Of a stretch of DNA of 64,000 nucleotides, positions 25,411 through 33,440 are shown one piece after another. A program made the position numbers and the translations under genes. Under the pieces are notes generated by a model. It did not search any database, was not told where the DNA came from, and saw only the letters and a list, made by a program, of their open reading frames with translations. Origin of the DNA: Microbacterium soli (GTDB lineage Bacteria; Actinomycetota; Actinomycetes; Actinomycetales; Microbacteriaceae); the NCBI RefSeq assembly GCF_039539005.1, contig NZ_BAABCP010000001.1, forward strand, positions 1,116,001 through 1,180,000. Direction: 5' to 3'. Position 1 is the stretch's first letter. Each line of letters begins with the position of its first letter.

Positions 25411-26367
25411 CTATTTGAACGGGACGATCGGGGCTTCGTTGATACGGTCGCCTGCGGTCGCGACTCGCCAGCGTTGTCCGTCAAGTTCAGCAACGAATGG
25501 ATCGTCCATCGAGGCCTGCGCAAGCCGAATGCTCATCACCTCACCCGCCTGCGGAACTTCGACGCCCAGTTGAGCCGCGACGTTCCGGTGCTTGTCATAG
25601 TCACCGCCAAGGATTATGTAGCCCTCGCCTCTGAGGGCTGTGCGAGCGCCGCCATTCGCGCGCACCCTCTTCATGAAGTCATCCTGCTGGGCCACCGTAG
25701 CGATTGTGTTCCGACCGATGCGTTCACCTGTCACGCGTCGGAGTAACTCGTTCACTCTCTTCTGTCCCGAACGCGGAGCAAAGATGGCCGCGAGTGTTTC
25801 CTCATCGCATTGAAGCAGGACATTGGGTGGCAGGTCGCCTGGACGCTCAAGCCACCTCACTGCGTCACGCCCGACTGGATTCAGCTGCACCTTAGCATCG
25901 CGGTTTGCGGCCGTACGGCAATGTTCGGGGGAAGCTCTAACGACCCCAAAGGCAAACTCGGACGTTGCGTCGTTGACGTAGCCGACAACGAGCAAGTGTC
26001 CGATCGCTTCCGGTGGAATCATCCACCCATTCATCCGCTGCGAGAACTTGCAATCGACGTCGATACCGGTGATCTTGTAGTCGAGCTTCTCGCCTTCATC
26101 AATCACATCATCAAATTCACGACGCAAGTTGATCTCGAAAAGCGTCCCGAAATGCGTTCGTTCCGTCTTGTGTAGTTGGGCCCATGAGTAGCGCCCAGTC
26201 CGCTGCCCGTCATACAACTGGTCGAGGGTTCTGCGCATGAGCCGACCGATTCTCGATCCGTCGGGGTCCGCGAAGCGAAGCGCCTCGAATACTCCGATCA
26301 GTTCATGATCGGTTTCGCCCTCAAGGGGATCCGGTCGCCATCCCTGCATCAAGTCCGCGGCCATCAC
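25411..26367 (-). CDS. NaeI-like type II restriction endonuclease
   Basis: A 318-residue protein closely resembling NaeI, which cleaves GCCGGC and needs a second bound site as effector. Seen: the ligase-like TLDQLYDGQRTGRYSWAQLH, where L51 corresponds to NaeI L43 (the residue whose change to Lys makes NaeI a topoisomerase), E78 in LFEINL, D96, and the PD-(D/E)xK core GIDVDCKFSQ with D105 and K107. The second half is the CAP-like effector domain. GTG 26367 or ATG 26364 starts 2 bp after the methyltransferase stop. Recognition of GCCGGC is inferred from family. Base composition is lower in G+C than neighbours. Confidence 0.88.
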   Translation of the reverse strand: MMAADLMQGWRPDPLEGETDHELIGVFEALRFADPDGSRIGRLMRRTLDQLYDGQRTGRYSWAQLHKTERTHFGTLFEINLRREFDDVIDEGEKLDYKITGIDVDCKFSQRMNGWMIPPEAIGHLLVVGYVNDATSEFAFGVVRASPEHCRTAANRDAKVQLNPVGRDAVRWLERPGDLPPNVLLQCDEETLAAIFAPRSGQKRVNELLRRVTGERIGRNTIATVAQQDDFMKRVRANGGARTALRGEGYIILGGDYDKHRNVAAQLGVEVPQAGEVMSIRLAQASMDDPFVAELDGQRWRVATAGDRINEAPIVPFK

Positions 26368-26369
26368 GG

Positions 26370-27629
26370 TCAGCTGATCCGGTTCCGCGCCCGAGCCACC
26401 ACCTCGTGCCGCCAGTGGTCTCTCTGCCCAGTAAAACCTCTGAAGTCTCCCAGGATGTAACGCTCAACACCGTCGTCGTCAACGCGAAGAAGTTCAAAGT
26501 CTCGGCCGATCGCGGCCAGACGCTGCTGGACAGCGGCGGTACTCCCAGCGTTGTATGCGGCGACTAGCTCTTCCAGACTGAGCGGCTTCTGGCTACGCGC
26601 GAGAGCCCTGTATACGGGATCATGGAGACTCATCGCGACTACTGGTTCGGAACGGATCTCACCATCGTGGTGCAGGGCGGAGCTGATGCTCAACCCGATC
26701 GCACGCGCGACAGGAGGCGGGAACGCGTTGCCAATCTGTCGATACTGCGATGTCTTCCGACCGGAGAATACGTAAGCGTCTTCCGCCTTCCACCCTTGAA
26801 TCCGAGCAGCCATTTCGATCGTTAGCCGCGGTGCCAACGTTCTGAAGGAAGGCGACTTGCGGTTCGGGGCGGCGTCGGCAATCCCTTTGCCGTCGACGGC
26901 AAGTTTCGCCCAGCCAGCCTTTGCCCGCGTGGGGCCGAGATCAGCGCCACCATGCTTCTTACTGCCGCCAACCAGTGTCGGCCCGATGTCCGCTGCATAA
27001 TCGCGCCAGGCGTCCGCGTACCGCCACCCGTCCGCCGCCATCAGGTCGTGAAGGGCGGCACCTACCGTGGTGCGGGGCTCAGCGTTCTCTTCTGGCCAGT
27101 GGAAGTAGCGCATATCGTCAGCCGACATCGCTACGAGCACGAAGCGCGGTCGAAGCTGTGGGACTCCGAAATCTGAGGCGTGAAGAAGCCTCCACTCTCC
27201 GACATAGCCGATCTCATCAAGCCGATCGAGAACCCTTTGTCGATACGCGGAGAACCGTGGTGAGGACAATCCGCGCACGTTCTCGAGCATTACCGCCCTC
27301 GGACGCATGATCGCAACCTGCTCAATTGCCCAGGCAAACAAGTCCCGCTCATCAGAAGTCCCGAGCTGTTTCCCGGCAGCGGAGAAGGGTGGGCATGGCA
27401 CTCCTCCCGCAAAGAGGTCCACACCCGCGTAGTCCTCAACCTTCCAGAGATTTGAATCGGCCACGTCGCCGACAAGCACCGGCACCTCGAGATTCGTTCG
27501 AAGTGTCTGCGCCGCAGTCTCATCGATCTCAACGGCTAGTTCATGCTTGAACCCAGCCTTGTGTAGGCCGAGAGACTGCCCACCGGCGCCCGCGCACACC
27601 TCAACAACTCGTAGTGCTTGATCCGTCAC
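26370..27629 (-). CDS. DNA (cytosine-5) methyltransferase, NaeI-type
   Basis: A 419-residue C5-methyltransferase protecting host DNA from the adjacent endonuclease. Motif I VCAGAGGQSLGLHKAGF (residues 11-27), the catalytic PC in GGVPCPPFS (C79), motif VI ENVRG (116-120), motif VIII QLRPRF, and motif X QIGNAFPPPVARAIG are intact. About 80 extra C-terminal residues (SLEELVAAYNAGSTAAVQQR onward) are not part of the catalytic core and may be a winged-helix add-on. GTG 27629 sits 6 nt behind a -10 TACGAT (27641-27636), so it is leaderless. Expression before the endonuclease fits the need for early protection. Confidence 0.93.
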   Translation of the reverse strand: MTDQALRVVEVCAGAGGQSLGLHKAGFKHELAVEIDETAAQTLRTNLEVPVLVGDVADSNLWKVEDYAGVDLFAGGVPCPPFSAAGKQLGTSDERDLFAWAIEQVAIMRPRAVMLENVRGLSSPRFSAYRQRVLDRLDEIGYVGEWRLLHASDFGVPQLRPRFVLVAMSADDMRYFHWPEENAEPRTTVGAALHDLMAADGWRYADAWRDYAADIGPTLVGGSKKHGGADLGPTRAKAGWAKLAVDGKGIADAAPNRKSPSFRTLAPRLTIEMAARIQGWKAEDAYVFSGRKTSQYRQIGNAFPPPVARAIGLSISSALHHDGEIRSEPVVAMSLHDPVYRALARSQKPLSLEELVAAYNAGSTAAVQQRLAAIGRDFELLRVDDDGVERYILGDFRGFTGQRDHWRHEVVARARNRIS

Positions 27630-27725
27630 ACTGCCATCGTATGCGGGGGTTCCGACGTTGCGGAGTCAGCTCACCGATGTCCTGCTGTAGACCAAACCTG
27701 CGTTGACCGCAGTCCTGCAGCAAGT

Positions 27726-28076
27726 TCACTCCACCAGATGCTGAACCCGCGCTCGGAGCGCCCTCGCCTTTGCTCGCATCTCCTGCGGATTACGGAGGAA
27801 CTTGTCCACGAAGGCCCGCTCGCGCTCTGCCGCCCTAAGTCCCCCTGAGACTTCGTCGTTAGCACCTCGCAGATTTCCCATCTTCAAAGAGATCGAGTTC
27901 ACAGACCGGAACGACTCATCAAAGACATCCACCCGGGGAAAGTTGGCCGCACGGAGCAATCGTGAAAGCTCAATGTACTCCGGCGTCTTGGCGTTTCCTC
28001 CATACCACCCACGTCGATCTAGCAGCTCGATCGCGAGAGTCAGTTCTTCGTCCGTCCACGCGGGTTGGTGTGCCAC
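27726..28076 (-). CDS. Small DNA-binding-like protein of the restriction-modification block
   Basis: A 116-residue protein starting at GTG 28076, 6 nt behind a -10 TATGCT (leaderless). WTDEELTLAIELLDRRG, TPEYIELSRLLRAAN, FRSVNSISLKMGNLRG and GGLRAAERERAFVDKFLRNP match the N-terminal domain seen in many HNH/McrA-type restriction endonucleases, but the nuclease half is missing. It precedes the methyltransferase on the same strand by about 95 bp. It could be a controller, a methyl-DNA reader or an inactive remnant; none is proven. Confidence 0.7.
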   Translation of the reverse strand: MAHQPAWTDEELTLAIELLDRRGWYGGNAKTPEYIELSRLLRAANFPRVDVFDESFRSVNSISLKMGNLRGANDEVSGGLRAAERERAFVDKFLRNPQEMRAKARALRARVQHLVE

Positions 28077-28138
28077 GGCACGAGCATATCGAGGAACCGC
28101 CGCTCGCTACCGCCTGGCTGCCTGCTACCGTGCATCTC

Positions 28139-28489
28139 ATGCCCTCCCCCGCAACGCTGCAGGCCCTCCGCACCTTCGTCGCCGAGCGGGAGTGGGATCA
28201 GTTCCACACGCCGGAGAACCTCGCGAAGTCGATCTCGGTAGAGGCGGCGGAGTTGCTCGAGCTCTACCAGTGGGGCGGGCAGCCCGACCAGGAGCGGGTC
28301 GAGGAGGAGCTCGCCGACGTGCTCACCTACTGCATCCACCTGGCCAACCGGATCGGCGTCGACATCGACGAGATCATCCTCAGCAAACTCGAGAAGACAC
28401 GGGCGAAGTACCCGGTCGAACTCGCGCGGGGCCGGATGCTCAAGTACACCGAGTTGGCGAAGGAAGTCCGAGCACAGCACGAGGAGTGA
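28139..28489 (+). CDS. MazG-like (RS21-C6 type) nucleotide pyrophosphohydrolase
   Basis: A 116-residue all-helical NTP pyrophosphohydrolase. EREWDQFHTPENLAKSISVE with AAELLELYQW, and EEELADVLTYCIHLANRIGV, carry the ExxE and ExxD metal ligands of the MazG/dCTPase fold; KLEKTRAKYPVELARG is the usual end. It probably removes modified nucleotides. ATG 28139 is taken because the frame upstream lacks similarity and a TACCGT -10-like box ends 7 nt before it. It is divergent from the small DNA-binding gene. MazG-type enzymes also occur in defence islands; that link here is only positional. Confidence 0.88.
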   Translation: MPSPATLQALRTFVAEREWDQFHTPENLAKSISVEAAELLELYQWGGQPDQERVEEELADVLTYCIHLANRIGVDIDEIILSKLEKTRAKYPVELARGRMLKYTELAKEVRAQHEE

Positions 28490-28557
28490 CTTCGCACCGA
28501 GCCCCGCGGGTCGCTGTCCGCCCCACACGATAGCGTGGGCTCGAAGAGAGGACTCCT

Positions 28558-30348
28558 GTGCCGAAGTATCGTGTGACCCAGTCTGCCGTGACCCAGCTGC
28601 TCGAGGATGTTCGCAGGGAGAGCATCGCGATTCCAGAACTGCAGCGGCCGTTCGTCTGGGACACGATCAAGGTCCGCGACCTTATGGACTCGCTGTACCA
28701 CGGCTACCCAGTCGGATACCTCATCACCTGGCAGTCGGTAGGAGCACATCTGAAGGGTGGTCAGGTTGCCGCCCACCAGCAGATACTCATCGACGGGCAG
28801 CAGCGCATCACGGCGCTGCGCGCTGCTGTCGCAGGCCTCGAGGTGATCAACAAGCGGTACCAGAAGAAGCGCATCAAGATCGCGTTCAACCCGCTCACGG
28901 AAGAGTTCGCCACCCTCACGCCGGTGATCAGAAAGAACCCGGAGTGGATCCATGACATCAGCGAGCTGTTCAATGCTCCCTCAACATTCGGTTTTGTCAG
29001 GGGCTACCTCGAATCGAATCCCGACATCGACCATGCGAAGGCCGAAACCACCATCGGAAACCTCGAAGCCATCAAGAACGCCCAGATCGGCATCATCGCC
29101 CTCGACGATGAGCTCGACGTCGAGACGGTTTCCGAGATCTTCATCCGCATCAACTCGAAGGGTGTCCCGCTCAGCAGCGCCGACTTCGCGATGAGCAAGA
29201 TCGCCACCTACGGCGACCGCGGCCGGAACATCCGCAAACTCATCGACTACTTCTGTCATCTCGCTGTAGCCCCGCATGCGTACTCCGACATCCACGACAA
29301 CGATGACGAGTTCGCCGCATCCCCCTACCTTTCGTCGATCTCCTGGCTGAAGGACGACAGCGAAGACCTCTATGACCCGGCGTACAGCGACGTCATCCGT
29401 GTCGCCGGTCTCGTCGGATTCAGCCGCGGAAAAGCCTCCTCCATCGTCAGCGAACTCTCCGGCCGCGACCCCGAGACTCGTAAGGTCGATGAGGCGCGGA
29501 TACCGGTGGCGTACGACAAACTCGAAGACGCGCTGCTGCAGATCGTCAAGAAGTACAACTTCGAGAACTTCATCATGACCATCAAGTCCGCCGGGTTCAT
29601 CACCGCTGGGATGATCGGATCGAAGAACGCCCTCAACTTTGCGTACGCCCTGTACCTCCGCCTCCGCACAGACGGTTCGCTGTCGGAAGGCGAGCGTAAA
29701 CGCATCGTCCGCCGCTGGTTCGTCATGTCGATGCTCACCGGTCGGCACTCCGGCAGTTTCGAGTCCAACTGGGAACAGGACATTCGTCGGATCGCCCAGC
29801 AGGGCGCCGCAAACTACCTGAAGCAGGTCGAAGATTCCGAGCTCACCGATGGCTTCTGGGAGGTGGCGCTTCCGAACGCTCTCGAGACCACCAGCACGGC
29901 GAGCCCGTTCTTCCAGACCTTCCTGGCGTCCCAAGTCGCCAGCCTCGCAAGAGGATTCCTCTCGAAGAGCATCACCGTCGCGGCCATGCATCAGCAGTCC
30001 GGCGATATCCATCACATCGTCCCCAAGGACTACCTGCAGAAGAACGGATATCCCGATCGCGGCGACTACAACCAGGTTGCGAATTTCGCTCTGACGGAGA
30101 CGCCTATCAACATCGCCATCAGCAACCGTCCCCCCAGCGCGTACATGGCAAGTGTGAACGAGCAGATCGCCTCCGGCCAGCTCACACTGGGTGAGATCAC
30201 GGATGTCGATGACCTCCGGCGCAACCTCGAGGAGAACGCGCTTCCGGCAAGTCTCGGGCTCGTGTCCGCGGCGTCGTACCCGCAGTTCCTCACCGAACGC
30301 AGAAGTCTCATGGCCGCCGCGATCCGCCGCTACTACGAAGGCTTGTAA
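28558..30348 (+). CDS. GmrSD-like protein with DUF262 and HNH-type C-terminal region
   Basis: A 596-residue protein. The N-terminal DUF262 (ParB/sulfiredoxin-like nuclease) domain shows IPELQRPFVW (residues 25-34) and DGQQR (79-83), the latter the catalytic-type motif. Near residue 480 a DUF1524-like HNH motif follows, DIHHIVPKDYLQKNG, and then NQVANFALTETPIN. This fused layout is that of single-chain GmrSD-type IV enzymes, which cut DNA with sugar-modified hydroxymethylcytosine, and of related anti-phage proteins. It starts at GTG 28558 with a GAGAGGA site. The gene stands alone, closed by a strong terminator. Target specificity is not known. Confidence 0.85.
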   Translation: MPKYRVTQSAVTQLLEDVRRESIAIPELQRPFVWDTIKVRDLMDSLYHGYPVGYLITWQSVGAHLKGGQVAAHQQILIDGQQRITALRAAVAGLEVINKRYQKKRIKIAFNPLTEEFATLTPVIRKNPEWIHDISELFNAPSTFGFVRGYLESNPDIDHAKAETTIGNLEAIKNAQIGIIALDDELDVETVSEIFIRINSKGVPLSSADFAMSKIATYGDRGRNIRKLIDYFCHLAVAPHAYSDIHDNDDEFAASPYLSSISWLKDDSEDLYDPAYSDVIRVAGLVGFSRGKASSIVSELSGRDPETRKVDEARIPVAYDKLEDALLQIVKKYNFENFIMTIKSAGFITAGMIGSKNALNFAYALYLRLRTDGSLSEGERKRIVRRWFVMSMLTGRHSGSFESNWEQDIRRIAQQGAANYLKQVEDSELTDGFWEVALPNALETTSTASPFFQTFLASQVASLARGFLSKSITVAAMHQQSGDIHHIVPKDYLQKNGYPDRGDYNQVANFALTETPINIAISNRPPSAYMASVNEQIASGQLTLGEITDVDDLRRNLEENALPASLGLVSAASYPQFLTERRSLMAAAIRRYYEGL

Positions 30349-30374
30349 CGACCATCGGATCCTGTAGCAACACA

Positions 30375-30409
30375 CAGGCGCGGACCGGCTACTGGCCAGT
30401 CCGCGCCTG
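30375..30409. terminator. Bidirectional terminator
   Basis: CAGGCGCGGAC (30375-30385) and GTCCGCGCCTG (30399-30409) form a perfect 11-bp stem with a 13-nt loop between the convergent GmrSD-like and SDR genes. Confidence 0.8.
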
Positions 30410-30431
30410 CGGAGGACAGATCACCGCACGC

Positions 30432-31202
30432 TCACGCCGCCGCGACGACGGCATCCGTTCCGTTGAGTGTCGCGATGACCTGCGCCTGATCCCCGCGCAC
30501 CTCCCCGAAACGGAGGAACTTCACGCGCTCGACGAGGATCTCCGTCGCATCCGGCTGTGCCTCCAGCAGACCCATCACCTCGTCGATGTACTCGTCCAGC
30601 GGCATCGCGAACGGGTCGTCCGCATGCCCGGGCATGAGGTCGGTCTGCACCGACGGCGGAACCAGCTCGACCACCTGCACGTCCGACCCCGCCAGCTGCA
30701 GCCGCAGCGTCTCACTGAACATGTGGATGGCCGCCTTCGAGGCGTTGTACGTCGGCGTCACCCGCAGCGGAGCGAACGCCAGCCCCGACGACACGGTCAG
30801 AATGGTGGCATCCGGCTGCGCCTTCAAGTGCTCCAGGAACGCGGCGATCAGCCGGATCGGCCCGAGCACATTGGTCGTCACTGTCGCCTCGGCCTCCGCC
30901 AGAGCCTCATGCGGAGACCCCCAGTCCTCGACGCGCATGATGCCCGCCATGAGGACCAGCACGTTCAGATCGGGGTGGCTCGCGATGACCTCGCCGGCTG
31001 CCTCCGCGATCGAGCCCTTGTCGGTGGTGTCGATGCGGACGGTGTCGATGCCGGGATGCTCGGCGGCGATCCGCTCGAGCAGCTCGGTGCGGCGCCCGCC
31101 GACGATGACGGTGTTGCCCACCTCCTGCAGGCGAAGCGCGAGAGCGAGGCCGATGCCGCTGGTCGCGCCGGGGATGAAGATGGTGTTTCCGTTGATTCGC
31201 AT
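30432..31202 (-). CDS. Short-chain dehydrogenase/reductase (DltE-like)
   Basis: A 256-residue classical SDR. GATSGIGLALALRLQE (cofactor loop), VLMAGIM in place of the NAG motif, and the active-site Ser and Tyr-x3-Lys in SSGLAFAP and YNASKAAIH are present. Members of this subgroup are annotated as DltE-like oxidoreductases with unknown substrate. It is divergent from an XRE regulator gene, which probably controls it. The start ATG 31202 has a TGGAGAC site. Confidence 0.9.
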   Translation of the reverse strand: MRINGNTIFIPGATSGIGLALALRLQEVGNTVIVGGRRTELLERIAAEHPGIDTVRIDTTDKGSIAEAAGEVIASHPDLNVLVLMAGIMRVEDWGSPHEALAEAEATVTTNVLGPIRLIAAFLEHLKAQPDATILTVSSGLAFAPLRVTPTYNASKAAIHMFSETLRLQLAGSDVQVVELVPPSVQTDLMPGHADDPFAMPLDEYIDEVMGLLEAQPDATEILVERVKFLRFGEVRGDQAQVIATLNGTDAVVAAA

Positions 31203-31252
31203 GATTCGAGTCTCCAGCGGGCGACGGATGCGCGGCAGAGTCCACTCATCGG

Positions 31253-31267
31253 GGGATCGGCGATCCC
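31253..31267. promoter_or_regulatory. Perfect 15-bp palindrome between SDR and XRE genes
   Basis: GGGATCGGCGATCCC (6-bp arms, GGC centre) stands 24 bp before the XRE start and 51 bp before the SDR start. A -10 TACGAT (31280-31285) follows 12 bp downstream, so a bound protein would sit at the -35 region. Confidence 0.6.
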
Positions 31268-31291
31268 TGGATGCCGCCGTACGATGCGCGC

Positions 31292-32173
31292 ATGATGGAA
31301 CCCATGGACCGTGAAGCAGTCGCCGAGTTCCTGCGTCACCGCCGTGAGCAGCTCAAGCCCTCCGACGTCGGGCTGCCCGACGGCGCGCGGCGCCGCGCCC
31401 CGGGCCTGCGCCGCGAAGAGGTCGCACAGTTGGCGATGATGTCCACCGACTACTACACCCGACTGGAACAGCAGCGCGGCCCGCAGCCGAGCACGCAGAT
31501 GCTCAGCTCCATCTCCCGTGCCCTCCGCCTCACCTCCGACGAGCGCGACTACCTGTTCCGCGTCGCAGGCCAAGCGGTGCCCGACCGCATCGGCACCTCC
31601 GAGCACGTCGCACCGGCGCTGCAGCGCGTCTTCGACCGCCTCTCGGACACCCCGGCGCTCATCATCTCCATCCTCGGCGAGACCCTCCTGCAGAACACCC
31701 TCGCCGCGACGCTCTTCGGCGACCACGTCGGCGCCCCGGGGCTTGAACGGTTCGAACCGTACCGCTGGTTCCTGCACCCGGACGAGGCCCGATCCCACTA
31801 TCCGCCCGAGGACCACGACCGCAACAGCCGCGCCCAGGTCGCCGGCCTCCGCGCCGCCTCCGCGACAGCCGGCGCACAGGCGCAGGCACGGATGCTGGTG
31901 ACCGAACTGACCAAGCACAGCGACGAGTTCCGCCGACTGTGGGAACGCCAGGAGGTCGCGCAACGCTTCGCCGACCACAAGACGCTCATCCACCCCGAGG
32001 TGGGCTCGTTCGAGGTGGACTGCCAGGTGCTGTTCACCGAGGATCGCGGTCAGGCGCTGCTCGTGCTCACCCCCGAGCCCCGCAGCGAGGCCGAGGAGAA
32101 GATCCGCCTGCTGAGCGTGCTCGGCAGAGAGCGCTTCGGCGCCCGTGCCGGCACACCGTCGTCGATGCGCTGA
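31292..32173 (+). CDS. XRE-family regulator with MmyB-like ligand domain
   Basis: A 293-residue regulator: helix-turn-helix in RRRAPGLRREEVAQLAMMST followed by DYYTRLEQQRGPQPSTQMLS, then the MmyB-like C-terminal PAS-type domain of actinobacterial XRE proteins (PALIISILGETLLQNTLAAT, and the closing LTPEPRSEAEEKIRLL region). ATG 31292 is 6 nt behind a -10 TACGAT, giving a leaderless mRNA; in-frame ATGs at 31295 and 31304 are alternatives. Proteins of this type usually control a divergently transcribed SDR gene, as here. Confidence 0.9.
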   Translation: MMEPMDREAVAEFLRHRREQLKPSDVGLPDGARRRAPGLRREEVAQLAMMSTDYYTRLEQQRGPQPSTQMLSSISRALRLTSDERDYLFRVAGQAVPDRIGTSEHVAPALQRVFDRLSDTPALIISILGETLLQNTLAATLFGDHVGAPGLERFEPYRWFLHPDEARSHYPPEDHDRNSRAQVAGLRAASATAGAQAQARMLVTELTKHSDEFRRLWERQEVAQRFADHKTLIHPEVGSFEVDCQVLFTEDRGQALLVLTPEPRSEAEEKIRLLSVLGRERFGARAGTPSSMR

Positions 32174-32223
32174 GAGCGCAGCGGCACCCGCATCCGTACC
32201 CGAAGCGGCACGCGCATCCGCTC

Positions 32224-33147
32224 CTACAGCAGGTCCGGCGTGCGCTCCGGCTCCGCACCGATGAGCTCCTCCGCGAGATCCCACATGCGCCGCGCTCCCA
32301 CCTCGTCCCGCAGCGCCCGGAACAGCTTGCGCTCGCGCGGCGGACCCGACAACCCCAGCCGACCGCCGGGAGCGAAGAATCGCCCGTCCGGGGCATCCGC
32401 CGCCAATGCCGCGAGCGCGGGCTGCGCGGCCTCCGCCGGCGTGCCGCCGAGGCGCCGCGCGAGACCCGCCTTCCCATCGGAGGCGCCGTGGCGGGCCGCC
32501 CTCTGCCGGCGCAGATCACCGGCGATCCCCGTGTCGGGCGCGACGCCGGGGTGGCACAGGTTCACCTGCACACCCCAGGCTCCGGCGGCCGCGCGGCGGG
32601 CCAGCTCGACGCCGTACAGGCCGAACGCGCGCTTCGACGCGGCGTAGGCCCGCACCGCGCTGTAGCGCCGAGTGCTCTCCAGGTCCTTCAGGCTCCCGAC
32701 CGCCGACGCCAGGCTCAGCTGCACGGCGATCCGCGCCGCGCCCGCCTGCAGCAGCGGGCACAGCTCGCGCGTGAGGAGCACGTGCCCGAGGAAGTTCGTC
32801 TGGAAGTGCAGCTCGTGCCCGTCGACCGTCTCGTGGCGCTGCGCGTCGCCGAGCAGGATGATGCCCGCGTTCATCACGTACAGTTCGATGGGCTCGGCAT
32901 CCTCGCGCAATCGCCGTCCGAGAGCCGACACCGAGGCGAAGTCCGCCAGATCCAGATCACACAGCTCGAGCGAGGCATCCGGAACCGTCTCACGGATGCT
33001 GTTCATCGCCGCCTCACCGCGCCCCCGGTCGCGCACGGGCATGAGCACGTGCGCACCGCCCGCGGCGAGCGCGCGGGCGATCTCCCGCCCGACACCGCTG
33101 CCGGCCCCCGTGACAAGCGCACGCCGACCGTCCCACCCTCGCGTCAT
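32224..33147 (-). CDS. Short-chain dehydrogenase/reductase
   Basis: A 307-residue SDR of the retinol-dehydrogenase/WWOX-like subgroup: ALVTGAGSGVGREIARALAA, DLDLADFASVSALGR, YVMNAGII, and the active-site Tyr/Lys in RAYAASKRAFGLYG. ATG 33147 is preferred for the GAAGGGG upstream and because similarity begins at MTRGWDGRRALVTG. The substrate is unknown. The gene is divergent from purL; a long palindrome (33260-33290) lies between them. Confidence 0.88.
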   Translation of the reverse strand: MTRGWDGRRALVTGAGSGVGREIARALAAGGAHVLMPVRDRGRGEAAMNSIRETVPDASLELCDLDLADFASVSALGRRLREDAEPIELYVMNAGIILLGDAQRHETVDGHELHFQTNFLGHVLLTRELCPLLQAGAARIAVQLSLASAVGSLKDLESTRRYSAVRAYAASKRAFGLYGVELARRAAAGAWGVQVNLCHPGVAPDTGIAGDLRRQRAARHGASDGKAGLARRLGGTPAEAAQPALAALAADAPDGRFFAPGGRLGLSGPPRERKLFRALRDEVGARRMWDLAEELIGAEPERTPDLL

Positions 33148-33259
33148 CACTGCCCCTTCGCCCGTGAACCCACCCCAGATTGGCGTATGACCGGGAGAGA
33201 AGGCAAGGAAGCGATCGACTTCCGGAACCACCGATCATTCCTGGGAACAGCGCATGACC

Positions 33260-33290
33260 CTCGGCGATCTACACCGTATAGATCGCCGAG
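33260..33290. promoter_or_regulatory. 31-bp near-perfect palindrome upstream of SDR and purL
   Basis: CTCGGCGATCTA (33260-33271) and TAGATCGCCGAG (33279-33290) are perfectly complementary, and the 7-nt centre CACCGTA is itself symmetric except for two pairs and the middle base. Such a long continuous palindrome is more like a dimer operator than a terminator. It lies about 113 bp from the SDR start and 150 bp from the purL start. Confidence 0.6.
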
Positions 33291-33440
33291 CTGTCCGAAT
33301 CCTCCTGACTTCGGTGCAGAGCACCGGCCCGACAACCCACCGCGACGGCGGGCGACCCCGCATCCGACGCGCAGACGACACCTCCAGGCGACCTCTCCTA
33401 AACTGGTCGCAGACCTTCTCCCTTCTCTCCTGGAGCCCGC

